A stretch of 64,000 nucleotides of DNA, taken from assembly GCA_023627715.1 (NCBI GenBank), contig JAMAHW010000024.1, positions 415,715 to 479,714 of the forward strand, in the 5' to 3' direction. Both the position numbers and the translations under genes were made by a program. Each line of letters opens with the position of its first letter. Positions within the stretch are counted from its first letter, which is position 1. Of the stretch, positions 35,928 to 46,559 are shown piece after piece. This DNA comes from Periconia sp. R9002. Taxonomy: Eukaryota; Ascomycota; Dothideomycetes; Pleosporales; Periconiaceae. A model generated the notes under the pieces. It was not told the origin of the DNA, did not search any database, and was given only the letters and a program-made list of their open reading frames with translations.

Positions 35928-36769
35928 AATTTTCACGAATAAACCACCCAACTTCTTCTCTCCTCCCCCCCCCCCCCCCTCTCCTAACTTTAGCGTAGCT
36001 TAGGGGAGCTTAAATTAAGTATTATATCCTTCCGCTTTCTCTAATTAACCTATACAGAGTATAGATATACATAAATTAAATTAGATAAATAGAACGCTAA
36101 ATCGTTACTTACGCAACGTAGAAGAGGGTAGGTAGGGGGAGAAAGTAGGGTAAAGAGAGAGAGTGTATAAGTACTAAACTAAAACTATGGGAGATATAGA
36201 GATAAATAGATAAATAGATAGGGGAGGAGGGAGTAAGGGGAAAAGAGTTACTGTTAGATGAAATGGAGGGGGGTAGGGGTAAGAAGGGGGGAAAGAAGGG
36301 AGAATGTTTCTTTCTGTTCGTTTTTTCGCGGTGTGAGTTAGGTTAGGTATTTTTTTTTTTGGCCCGGGTTAGAAATGGGGCGAAATCTGCGATGACAAGG
36401 AAGGGAAGAGAATTTTTCCTTTTGCGAATATGTAGGTAACGTAACATATGTAACGAGGAAGAAATTCCTTTTCCTTCTTTACTTTCTTTTCTTCTTTCTC
36501 ACTACATGAACGCGAGTGAATGACCGAACCGAACAGTTACGAACGAAAGCAAAAAAAGAAACGGTCGAGTTAAAACATGCACGTTAATGTCTACGTCTAT
36601 ATGTTATTTTTGGATGGAAAAAACAGGGTTATGAAATTCTATATTTCTTCTATCTTTTTGGCTTTACAAGAGGTAAAAGCAAAGGAGGGGTATCATATCA
36701 CACAAAACAAAAAAAAAACCCCCAATCTTTCTCTCCAAGCATCTCCTCTCCCTCTCTACAACCTCCCTC

Positions 36770-38281
36770 TCAAGCCTTCCTCCCACCAACCGCCCTCTTA
36801 GGCGTAGGCGTCCACGACCCACCGCTCTTCCCAAACCCAGCCGCCGCCGCGCCCATCCCACCACCCGCCCCTTTTGCACCACCACCATTCACGCTCTTCA
36901 AAAGGCGCTGCGCCGCTGGCGTCAAATTCCCCATCTTCCTCTGACTCGCGGGCGTCATACCGCCCTGCGCCTCCCCCCGCTGCTGCTGCTGCTGCTGCTG
37001 AAGCAAGCGCATAGCCGGCGTGGGTGCGCTCGTGAACCGCGGGGTTTCAGACGTAAACAAGCCGAGACCATGCGAGGGCGTTTTCGTACTCGCACCGCCG
37101 CCACCGCTTGAAGATGAAGAGCGCTTGGAGGCGGAGATCTTGTCGACCATTTTCAAGTGCAGTTTCTCGCGGCGCTGGGCGTCGGAGATGGTGAAGGGGG
37201 ACGAGGTCGAGGTGGACGTGACGCCGAAGCGTTCGAGGAGGTCGGTGGGTGCGTCTTCGGCATCGGAGGGGGGAGACGGCGCGCGGGCGTCGACGAAGGC
37301 GTACCCGTTTACTCGCGGTGTCTCGCTGCCGGTGAAGCCGCCCTCACTTGCGGTTAATCGTGGATGGCCGCTGACGGCGTCGCGGATCGCCGAGAGCGTG
37401 GGGCTTGAGCTTCGAGGAGGGGGGTCGTCGGTGGTGACGGGCATGCGGGTGTTTGCGTAGACGACGCGTTTAGGGGGCGCGAGGGAGGCATCTTGAGCTG
37501 CTTGGGCGCGCGTGGGTGCCCATCCCTCGACGCCTTCAGGCTCGAACATGAGATTGTTGAAGGCGGTGTGTTTGTGCGTGTTTGGGGCAGCGGGGCGGTC
37601 ATCGAGATCTTGGCTGGGCCGGACGGCTACGGCCATGTTGTTGTCCTCAGTGGCGGCTTGACGGCGGGCCTCTATGACTTTTTGTTGCGCGATACGTTGC
37701 TTGCTTGCGTAGCGGTTGCCGTCGTGGAGCCAGGCGTGCTTTTCGAAGCGTTTGCGGTTCTGCGTGTCCAGGAGCTGGTTGAAGGATTCTTGGTCCTCGG
37801 AGGTGTATTTTGCTTGGAATGCGTTCAGGCTCATGTCGAGATCCACTTTGTCGAGCTTCCCTAAGCCTTCTTCATCTTCCTCATCCTCCTGGTCTCCTGC
37901 ATACGTCCGCGGTGTGTCTGCGCCCCATGTGCTTGGTGTCGTTCCTCCATTTGCGCTGGGAGCAGCCCCCAATTTGAATCGCGTATTCCTCGCCGATGAT
38001 CGTCCAGGAACAGGCGTCATGACATCTGTCAGTTTCTTCCCCGCCTCTCGGATCCATCTCTTGTCTTTGCTATCGAGTGCACTGAGGTATTCGCGCTGAG
38101 CTTCTGTTTCGGCGAGCCCCGGGAAGAAGTCGCGGCGGATAATGTGAGAGATGGCCGACGTATATGTGTCTTCATCTAATACGACCGAAGGCCGTTTTAT
38201 ACGCTTGGGAGCAGGTGGAGGTGGCATGAGGGCCGTAGAGGCATTGCGCTTGGCGAGCGCGTTCGAGGTATGCGAAGACAT
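36770..38281 (-). CDS. Splicing-associated nuclear protein ESS-2 / DGCR14 / Bis1 family
   Basis: Intronless frame of 503 residues. The family (human ESS2/DGCR14, fission yeast Bis1) associates with the spliceosome C complex in the nucleus. The diagnostic N-terminal block is present: KRPSVVLDEDTYTSAISHII followed by RRDFFPGL, then TEAQREYLSAL. Next come a TPVPG segment, an acidic patch, NAFQAKYTSEDQESFNQLL, WLHDGNRY and the FNNLMFEPEG block, all in family order. The C-terminal third is low-complexity: Ser/Gly runs, a run of at least seven glutamines encoded by a pure CAG tract (36980-37000 on this strand), and Gly/Ala-rich sequence with TPTPKR. The CAG tract is a likely length-variable site. 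Start at 38281 is the only ATG before the conserved block. Confidence 0.9.
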   Translation of the reverse strand: MSSHTSNALAKRNASTALMPPPPAPKRIKRPSVVLDEDTYTSAISHIIRRDFFPGLAETEAQREYLSALDSKDKRWIREAGKKLTDVMTPVPGRSSARNTRFKLGAAPSANGGTTPSTWGADTPRTYAGDQEDEEDEEGLGKLDKVDLDMSLNAFQAKYTSEDQESFNQLLDTQNRKRFEKHAWLHDGNRYASKQRIAQQKVIEARRQAATEDNNMAVAVRPSQDLDDRPAAPNTHKHTAFNNLMFEPEGVEGWAPTRAQAAQDASLAPPKRVVYANTRMPVTTDDPPPRSSSPTLSAIRDAVSGHPRLTASEGGFTGSETPRVNGYAFVDARAPSPPSDAEDAPTDLLERFGVTSTSTSSPFTISDAQRREKLHLKMVDKISASKRSSSSSGGGGASTKTPSHGLGLFTSETPRFTSAPTPAMRLLQQQQQQQRGEAQGGMTPASQRKMGNLTPAAQRLLKSVNGGGAKGAGGGMGAAAAGFGKSGGSWTPTPKRAVGGRKA

Positions 38282-38811
38282 TTTAGCAGTGTAGAAAACG
38301 GGCTGCCCGCGAAGCGGGTTCAGAGTTTCAACAGTTCAGGCAAAACCGGCCATATGTGTTGGTGAGTTGAGGAGCAAGTGGAAGTTATCAAATCTATGGA
38401 CACAAAGTAGACGGGCCGCGGTCTAAAGTTGCGGTAGCGGCGCCAAGCTTTCTGTCGATCTTCAGCCCTATCAGATTCACAATGAGAAATTCGGTACGTC
38501 ACTACATGTAGAATGCGTTCTATTGGCCAAATTATTGGTTTTATTCTCGTCCACGATCATATCACCATGTTCATGGTGATTTAGTAGTGATCAATTTCTA
38601 CACCAGAAGAGCAGCAGAAAACTCATGCCCTGCTTTACATGCTCTTTCTCATCTATGCTCCAGACGCAATGCACACCCTGTCTCAATCCAACGCATATTT
38701 CTATAGCGAGGAGAGTCCTGCACAAGCTGCTGCTATGGCCGGTGAAAGATCTGATTTAGTAGAAGGTCAACTGCTCTATCCTTTTCCATTTTCACTAGTA
38801 GATAATTTGAT
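38282..38811. other. Intergenic region upstream of ESS-2-like gene
   Basis: 530 bp between two minus-strand genes: promoter of the ESS-2-like gene and 3' flank of TIF6. An imperfect palindrome around CACCATGTTCATGGTG (38561-38576) is visible; it may be a chance element. Confidence 0.45.
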
Positions 38812-39810
38812 CTAGTAGAACGATTCGACCATGGCGTCCTTGTGTGTGGTGTTGATTGCACTTGGGCCATTGCCCTCTCCCAGTCGGAAGACAGACTCGA
38901 CCACTGAGAGCTCGGTAGCCGTGGTGTCGAGGCCTGGGAGGGAAATTAGCAAATATAATGATAATAGAACACTTTTAACCTTACCTGTTACTGCCATCCA
39001 GTCGTTCACCACCATACCTGCACCCACAACTGCGCTTCCTCGGTTTACACTGCCTGCTACCAGAGGTACTTGTAGAAGACTGCTCAACTCGTCTTGGTCC
39101 TGGATGCTCGTCTTGGGGTGGACGATGCCGCCTTGATTGCTCAGCGTCATGTAGCTGCCCGTCAACACATTGTCGGCAATAGTTTGCCTGAAAACTTCCA
39201 CGCCCAACACATCGGCTATTATCTCCTCCGTCTCGCGCTCGATGTCTGGGTGTACAAGGGCGACGTGATCATTGCAGCATATCACATTGCCGAGCGCGGA
39301 AAGGCGCTCCTCTATTCGTTGGATCTTGACGGTATCTGGAATTGAGTTTCGAAGATGCTGTAGCTCTTGGTCCGTGGTGGTGGTAGGAACTAGGAGGCCT
39401 TTCTTGTTCCTGGATGGCATCAGCATAGTTCCGCACAGAAAAAGTAATTGCGCCACATACCCTGCGGTCAAACGGCCGACTATGCTTGTGCCTGCTATCG
39501 TAGCATGGCAAATTGGTATAACGTCTTGAAGTTCTGCTTCGAAAATGCTGTCGCGCGACATCAGTATTTTGTCATTGCCACGCTTTTCGTTTCCACATTG
39601 ATCCGATAGAAGGTTGGATGCTGCTGATCGGGGGCGCTACGAACCTGTAGAAGTTCTCTGAAGCTCCCACTGCCACAATAGCATACGCGTTCGTAAGAGT
39701 GGAGAATACACCGACTCTGCATACGGGTTAACAGATTTCTTCGCGAGCGACGCTGCTCGGGTGGGGCAAACTCACTCGTTGGAACCCTGGAATTGCGCGC
39801 GGACCGCCAT
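38812..39810 (-). CDS. TIF6: Eukaryotic translation initiation factor 6 (ribosome anti-association factor)
   Basis: Complement of exons 38812-38933, 38985-39409, 39461-39547, 39645-39716 and 39776-39810, 246 residues, the standard length. eIF6/Tif6 is needed for pre-60S ribosome assembly and export and blocks premature joining of the 40S subunit until it is released in the cytoplasm. The five-fold pentein repeat is recognisable: [30 protein letters not shown] followed by [20 protein letters not shown] joined across intron 3 to NKKGLLVP, and the [27 protein letters not shown] and [12 protein letters not shown] segments. The first exon is 35 nt. The intron between GG and G at 39410-39460 is needed to rebuild LTAGNKKG. 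Confidence 0.96.
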
Positions 39811-41121
39811 GATTTGATTCTTGCTCGGTTGATGATATTCTATAAGCTTGTACCGTAGAAAATGGGAGGGTGAGGGTGGTGAAAGTGAAAGTGGAGCCGC
39901 TGTGCTGTGATTTCAAGCCGTAGTTGAAAAAAGTCGCGAGAGCAGCTGCTTTTCAAATGATTGATGTGAAGGTGGGGGGAGGGACGAATGCGGACTAGCG
40001 CTTTCGTATCACTTTCGACTCATCCGTCATCATTTGAACCAGACGAACTCCGCCACACGCACGAATTCAGTCACCGAAGTGATGACTCCTCAGTAACCGC
40101 TGGTCTGCCGAGCCAAGCCCATCGCAGTGAGGAAAGTGGCGTTGCTCTCTCTGTTCCCTCACCATCGGCGCATCGACGCAGAGAGGCCTCGGCTCTGACT
40201 GTTTCCCTCTTGCGACGTGCCTCAGGTTACAGCATGGGCGCACGCGGCACCTCCGGTCCATATACCTAGGTACAAAACCAATGTCATGCCATCGTATGAG
40301 ACGACAGATCATCTCGCCTTGCTTTCCAAGCTTGCTTCTTTCACTTGCTACATGCTCGTTCACACTTTCCAAGGCAGCGGGGCGTTTTTGAGAAGGGAAT
40401 TGTTTTATATCCTTCCATTGTCGTGACAGACCATGGCTGGTTTTATGTACTATTACAAGTGTCGTATCGTTTAAATTTACATTATTCCAATGCATTCTGC
40501 ACAACACTGTGCTGTGCTGTGGCTCAAAGCCCAACCAACGCGCCGCTCCATTTTGCATGGCGGTCTTTGGTATCGAAAACAAAAAATAGGTCTCAAAACA
40601 TGTCCCCCGCCAGTAGACGGGTATAGAAGCAACGAATCAAATAACAAAGGGATCCCAAGATCGGGTTCAAGAATGGGATAGATGAGAACGCCCGCTACGC
40701 GATGCAATGCAATGCAGTCAGGGAAAACGCTCAAAGAAACGGAAGCCACTGAGAGGGAATCTAAACAATAAGAAAAGCGCGGAGACTTGTACAGGAGCTA
40801 GAGATACACCGAAGAGAGACTCAGATGAGCATCAGATCGCGACATGGAGCTCGTGAATAATATGGGGATTAAATGGCATAAGTGGCGTTACGCGGTCGTG
40901 GATACATAAAAGGAAGTCGTCGTGTAGATGGCAGGCCTGACGAGGCATGTTCGTAGTTGGTGTACAGATGTGATGAATGCCTGAAGAGGCGTGTTGGTAG
41001 TTCGGTTAATGTGAAACTTTCGCCTGGGGAGGCGCTGTTGGCAAATCAAGGCTCATATATTTTTCATGTCGGTTAAAACATTACGTCGACAATTATAGGG
41101 CCGTTATAATAAGAAAAGGAT
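39811..41121. other. Intergenic region upstream of TIF6
   Basis: 1311 bp: promoter of TIF6 on the left, 3' flank of the Ser-rich membrane protein gene on the right. An open frame of about 170 codons on the minus strand (40067-40582) has no ATG at its start and no family resemblance. Nothing else is supported. Confidence 0.5.
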
Positions 41122-43452
41122 TTAATTCATCCGAGAAGCCAGTATGGCTAACGCAATCTGATGATACTGTAAGCGGACTGACATAGCAATGAGTTGAAAT
41201 CAACTTACAATTACTCCTATAAGGAGGGTTCCGAGGCCAGACATGACCCTGTTCAAGTTGCGCCACCAAGTTGCTTTTTTACGTGACTTGTCGTCGACGG
41301 GTCCAAAGTTGCGCTCTAGCTGACGCTCAATGTCCATTTGACTTTCTCTTGGTTTTGCGGTATGTGGGTCGGGGGGTAGGGGCAAGACCGCGGCAACCAT
41401 CCACACTGGCAACAAGTTAGTCCAATTGTACAGCAACCACGATAGCGTACCGTGACCTACATAGGGGACAGAGAAAGCCTAAGCAGAAGAGGACAATCTG
41501 CCGGTTCTGGCGACTGAATAGCATGGATCCAAAGTTCTCGTCAAAAGAGGGTGCTTTCCAGGCGCTAAGCTGAGCTTGACTTCGGCGGTCCTGGCGTAGA
41601 CGGGGAGTGAAGGGCGGGGACATGTGTCGCTCAGGACCAATGATGTAGGCCTCTTGCTGGTCGAGCTCATCTGAATAGTCTACTGAGTCGGGGTGCGATA
41701 GGCGCTCGTGAGGTCGATTACGCGGTCGGTAAATGGCGAAGGGCACATTGCCTTCCGAGGGAGTGTCAGTCCGTCCACTTTGCGCAGTTTGTAGACGATA
41801 TAGATCGGAAGATTCGGAGACGGATTCCGGTGCACCTATTGATACACGTTCACCTCTTCGATAGTAAACTCTGTTTCCATTAGCGCCCACATCGCTGAAT
41901 TTTTTAACAATAGAACATACTTAGCCCATCCGGGGATGGTGTTGGTGATGAAGGTAGACAGGTCGGACTGGGACGAGCTGGGCCTCGAAGAGGACGCTGA
42001 TAGGGTTGAACGGGAGTCGCTGTCAAACCGTCGCAACAAACCGGACCGTTTCAGTCGGAGTGGAGGCGATTGCAAAGGCGACACGGTATCCAAAGCTTCA
42101 TCGGAACCTTTGTCGTCGTTGCGTGAAGGACCAGTCATGGGGGAAAACAGTGGTAGTGGAACTGCCACAGATGACTCGGTAGGGCTCGTCGATAGATTGT
42201 CTGAAGAGGGCACGCTTCTCGCCTCTTGCCTCTCACTGGGGATGTTGGCTCGTCCGGTATTGTCGAAGCCATCGTTTGAGAATGATCGCACGCTAAAGGT
42301 ATGTGAAGGGGAACCAATTGAACGGGAAGCGCGCTCTGATTCGGAGTGTATAGTCGAGAGCTGTGAGCTCCAGTGATGCACTTGTGAATTACGGTTATTC
42401 ATTCGTGACGTGATGGTTGGCAGTTCCTGCGACTCGGCCCATAGGCTATTGGCTGATGGCGCGCGAACGACGGGATAGTGTATTGGAGTTCCGCTCGTGA
42501 GGGTTGTTGCGCGTGCTTCATGAATGGTCTCTGTGCCTTGCGTCGAAGGTCTCGGTAGTTCACTGATGGAGGTGATGTCAGAAAAAGCGAGTGATTGAGC
42601 CAAGGAGGCTTGCGAGGTAGGTCGTCGCGAAGGAGTATTGGTAGTTGAAGCCTGCTTCTTCCTGTTGGATGACGATGACGGTGTGTACTTGTGACCTTGG
42701 GTAGAAGGAGTGTCGTTGAGAACAACGAAGTTGGAGGAAGATCTCCTGTGATGTAATTGGGTGTCGACGGACGCGGTGGAAGCAAGCGACGCGGCAGAGG
42801 CCCTGGGAGTTAATGCGTGGTCTTCAGACGGCGACTCGGAGCTGGCGGAAGTAGAAGGGGCAATAAGCCGAATGGTAGACCTGGAGGGTGATGAGGGGAC
42901 TTCTTCAAGCACCGACAATCCCTTTTCTGTAATGAGTGACGAACGCACCGAGGGCGAGGACGGGGGTGTGCTGGCGTGAGAGAAGCGCGTTGACGAGGGC
43001 GAGAACGAAGAGGCCGTGAATGAAGTATCTGCTTCCGAGGTGCTAGTAGAGGCTGAATGTCGGGCACCTTTCCTGCTATGCTGGAGTGGTTTGGGGACCA
43101 GGGTCTTGGAGGCTTCGAGCTTTGCGACCGCATTGGCAACAGTTCCTCCTTCTGAAACACGTCGACCCCTGCGCTCGAACGCATATCCCGGCGCATTAAG
43201 AGGTGGTAAAATTTGAGATGGCTGGCTTGGAAAAGGTGTCTTTTGATAAATGTCCTTGCCAGGATCATCGACGATGCGAATGGTCGGACCGGCAAATTGG
43301 TTGGTTTGCGAGTTGGACCTGTCGTGGAGAGGGCGTCTGGCAGGAGAAACGTTTCTTGTCGATGGCGGCGAAAACTTGGGAGCGGTGGCAAGCGGAGACA
43401 GGACGGGAGCCTCAGAAGCAGTGGAGTCGGGCCTGCTCTCCGAGGCAGACAT
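41122..43452 (-). CDS. Ser-rich protein with conserved C-terminal two-helix membrane domain
   Basis: Complement of exons 41122-41166, 41209-41405, 41461-41870 and 41921-43452, 727 residues. Residues 1-510 are Ser/Thr/Pro-rich and disordered with many SP sites. The last 150 residues differ: a segment around DENFGSMLFSRQNRQI leads into a hydrophobic helix (about 632-657), then a short linker with RRWRNL-like WWRNLNRVMS and a second helix ending at the C terminus (about 704-722). I recall this two-helix tail in uncharacterised filamentous-fungal Ser-rich proteins, with no known function. The topology suggests a large cytosolic domain on a membrane anchor. All three introns lie in the tail; the last exon is 45 nt, and omitting it would truncate the second helix. 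Confidence 0.78.
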
Positions 43453-45208
43453 AGTGTGGCAGCAGGTGCTGTGCTAGGCTATGCGTGATGAAGCTCTGAT
43501 GCGGGAGCTCATGGGCGCGTCAGGCAATGAAATGGAAGATGGCTCATTAAGGCGTCGGGGGGTAGGGGACAGTCGAAGAGTAGGGAAATAACAAATATAG
43601 AATACTCGACGGAAAAGAAAAAATAACAGAAGGGTAGCAAGGTCCAAAGAGTGACAAGAAGGTATACACAGAGTCCAAAAGAGCGTGACAAATGAGGGCG
43701 CGAGGGCATTAAAAGGTTTGAGGTTTTGAAAAAGAAGAGGCGAGGAGTGGGCAGCGGTTGATAAAACGCGATTCAGGAGGGTGTGCCGGCAGCCAGCACG
43801 AGCTAGCCAAAGCCCCAAGCCCGTCGTCTGCGTGAGTGCAAAGACATCTGCACGTCTGTCTGCAGCTCCGTGGCCGCGTCCAATGCTAGCTCGGCACCCC
43901 CAACATGGCGGTCAATTGGGAGAGCACGAGCCCTAACACCTCTCTCTATTGTGCAGACAGGCCCTCCATCGTATAATAATTTGCGTTCTTAGGATGTTCC
44001 TGCTGGCATCTGGGGCCATGATTCGCACAGCGGTGCCATTGCCCTCAATGCGTTCCACGCCGTAGGGAACTCCCAGGCACAAATCGATAACGAGATTGGA
44101 GCGCCATGTGGGCGAGGCGTTAAATGACAGCTAATTTGAGCGGGCCATTGACGTCCTGCCCCGTCACAGACTGCTTGAGCCGCCCCGTGGAGGGTGCGGC
44201 GCGAAAGCACGCAGGGGTAGCCGTTCCATCGTGTTTGTTGCCATGATCATGATCCAGCCCAGCCTCCACTGCAAATCAGGAAAATGCCTGTGCGTCCAAA
44301 TTGGATTTTCTTCATTGGTCCGAATTATGAAAAAGAAGACTCCAAGATGTGCGTGAGGTGGGGCTGGGCCGTGCTCTTGCACAACTGAGCATCCGTGTTT
44401 CAAATCTTGTTCTTCCAGATGGCCTTGCGAGATGGATGATGGGAAGAAAGAAATGATCTCAATCCGAGTCAACACCCAGTACATCTTTATATCCAAAATA
44501 TTTATGCATAAATGGCTGGATGGGAGAAGTTGAACGGTCAGTAAAACAATATTTGAATAACCTTCCTGTCTTGCTGCCAAAATCATATTCAAATCTGTAA
44601 TCAATACTTATGTACTAACGGGATTCAAAACTCCGTCACTAACACTCATCTACTCCCTTTGATCAATTGATGATCGCGAAACACCCGTCGAAACATTGTT
44701 AATCCCGAGAGATTGTCTTCCAGTGTCATGTACTACTTGCATCGGTGACTCCATTCATCTGAGCCATTAACAAGGTCAAAACTGGTCCACTTCGCCATAG
44801 GACAAAGCCCATTGACCAGCTTCCCCAGGCCTATTCCGTGGGTATAAGTATACATGTACCTGTATATCATGCACAAGGCATATGCGCATGAACACACAAT
44901 CGAACTATGATTTACCGTAATATGATATACATACCTACCTGCAAAGGTAACTTTGCTATGAATAAATTTCATGTTGATTGGTTGGGGACTCGGCTGCCAC
45001 GTGACATTTCCTTCGGCCAATCGAGGTCGATCCCAGCCGCGTGTGTGGGGAAGCGGGAATGCTATCGATATGGCCCCGTCCGATCAACAACCCAACCGTG
45101 GAACAATAGCAACACCACATCGTCAAAGAGCGCCATCACTAGGCGTCATTTCCGATACACACACGCTTGTCGTAGCTAGCCATTAGCCTGGTCGTTCAAA
45201 AAGCAAGA
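43453..45208. other. Divergent intergenic region
   Basis: 1756 bp between the starts of the Ser-rich protein gene and RCE1. The part next to the Ser-rich gene (43490-43770) is purine-rich on the plus strand, so CT-rich on its coding strand. Near RCE1 there are a CACGTG and a CCAAT box, listed separately. No gene supported. Confidence 0.5.
44998..45021. promoter_or_regulatory. CACGTG E-box and CCAAT box upstream of RCE1
   Basis: CACGTG at 44998-45003 and CCAAT at 45017-45021 lie about 190-210 bp before the first RCE1 ATG. They match consensus sites for bHLH factors and the HAP/CBF complex, but binding is inferred from sequence only. Confidence 0.35.
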
Positions 45209-46528
45209 ATGCCACCCCCTCCCAAGGGTTGGAGAGAGCTGGCCAGCGATCTCTACGCGAAGCACATCAAAGGCGGTAAGTGTAGCATCTATTGGCCTGT
45301 GTGTCTTCTTTTCCTCCCAGACGCCCACGCCATGCAACACCTGCTCCACCTCTACTTACATTTTTCCACACCCAAGCCTGTGTTTGGCCCATTCGCTTCT
45401 GTCTAACATGTCACCAGTTCCCAAACCTCCACCTGTTTCTCCCGCAACTGCTGCCTTCCTCTCGGTGCGTTCCGATTTTTCATCCCATGTTTCACTCCAC
45501 TTCCTGCTCTATTATCGGTTCATCCTGACGCCTACCTGCAACACCGTTCCCCACAACACACTAACATAAAGTTCAGATCCTCTTTACCGTCATCTACGTG
45601 GCGCCGTTCTATCTTTCCGCGGCAACGCGTCCATCTCCACAGCTAACCCGTGATGCACCCTCATCCATACGCGCCCGCATTCGAGCGGTTACCTTTTCGT
45701 GCATCGTCAGTGTGCTTCTGACGGTCTACGTGTTGTACCAATTTGGAAATGTCTCGCCAACTGACATATTCCTTCTGCTCGGGCTGTGGCCCGTCTCGCT
45801 AATGGACACTGCGAGGACCATGTTGCTCGTCGTCATTCTGTTCGCCGGGCCCTTGTTCGAGGCGGGTATAGTCGATGGCGAACTCAAAGGTTGGGTCAAG
45901 GGTCGCGGTTTGTACGAGTCTCTCAGTAGCTGGATAGGGTACCGAAACTTTGTCGTGGTATGTGAACCGAACTGCGTCTCCAACACCACCTAACAAACAG
46001 TAGGGTCCAGTCAGTGAGGAACTCATCTGGCGCTCGTTGATCATACCGCTCCATGTTCTGGCCCGCTTCTCCGGAAAACAAATCATCTTTCTCACTCCAT
46101 TGTACTTTGGGATTGCTCACCTGCACCACCTGTACGAGTTCCGTCTAACGAATCCACGGACTCCACTACCCCTGGCCGTCCTCCGCTCCCTTTTCCAGTT
46201 CACCTACACTTCTCTATTCGGGTTCTTTGCCGCGTTTGTCTTCCTTCGCACCAGCAACGTCTACTCGACTATCCTAGTCCACTCCTTCTGCAATTGGATG
46301 GGCCTTCCACGGTTCTGGGGCAGAGTAGGTGTGGAGCCAGGTGAACCTATCGGTCCCGTCGGTGTTGGTCAAGGGAGCGAAAACAAAAATCGTCCGCAAA
46401 GCAAAGGAATCACATGGACTGTTGCGTACTACGCAATCCTAGTCGCCGGAGCGGTAGGGTTCTATTGGCAGCTCTTCCCGCTCACAGAAAGCACCCACGG
46501 GTTGCCCGTGGTGTTGATCGAGGAGTGA
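45209..46528 (+). CDS. RCE1: CAAX prenyl protease 2 (Rce1, type II CAAX endopeptidase)
   Basis: Exons 45209-45275, 45418-45464, 45577-45957 and 46004-46528 give 339 residues. Rce1 is an ER multispan glutamic-type protease that removes the -AAX tripeptide from farnesylated or geranylgeranylated Ras, Rho and mating factors. The ABI-family motifs are intact: Glu170-Glu171 with Arg175 in SEELIWR, F200xxxH204 in YFGIAHLHH and H258xxxN262 in HSFCNW. Hydrophobic segments (ILFTVIYVAPFYL and several later ones) give the expected topology. The start is uncertain: a second ATG at 45408 lies just before the exon 2 acceptor and reads in frame through it (MSPVPKPPPV), giving a protein without the 22-residue exon 1 peptide. 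Ends 31 bp from the convergent TRM9 stop. Confidence 0.92.
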
Positions 46529-46559
46529 AAATCTCCCCCCATAACCATCCTACATAGCT

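Larger units (their letters stand above)
34368..36769. other. Gene-free, low-complexity spacer with assembly gap
   Basis: 2402 bp between the 3' ends of two genes (plus, then minus). It is dominated by T-, C-, A- and G-runs, an (ATCC)n tract (34733-34766), an (AT)n tract (35273-35292), AG tracts near 35750-35768 and poly-C runs (about 35865-35878 and 35965-35979) on either side of the N gap. Parts after the gap are poor in CA and TG. No gene is supported. Confidence 0.6.

Noticed and set aside
40067..40582. Open frame of about 170 codons upstream of TIF6
   Set aside because: No ATG at its start and no recognisable motif; lies in a promoter region.
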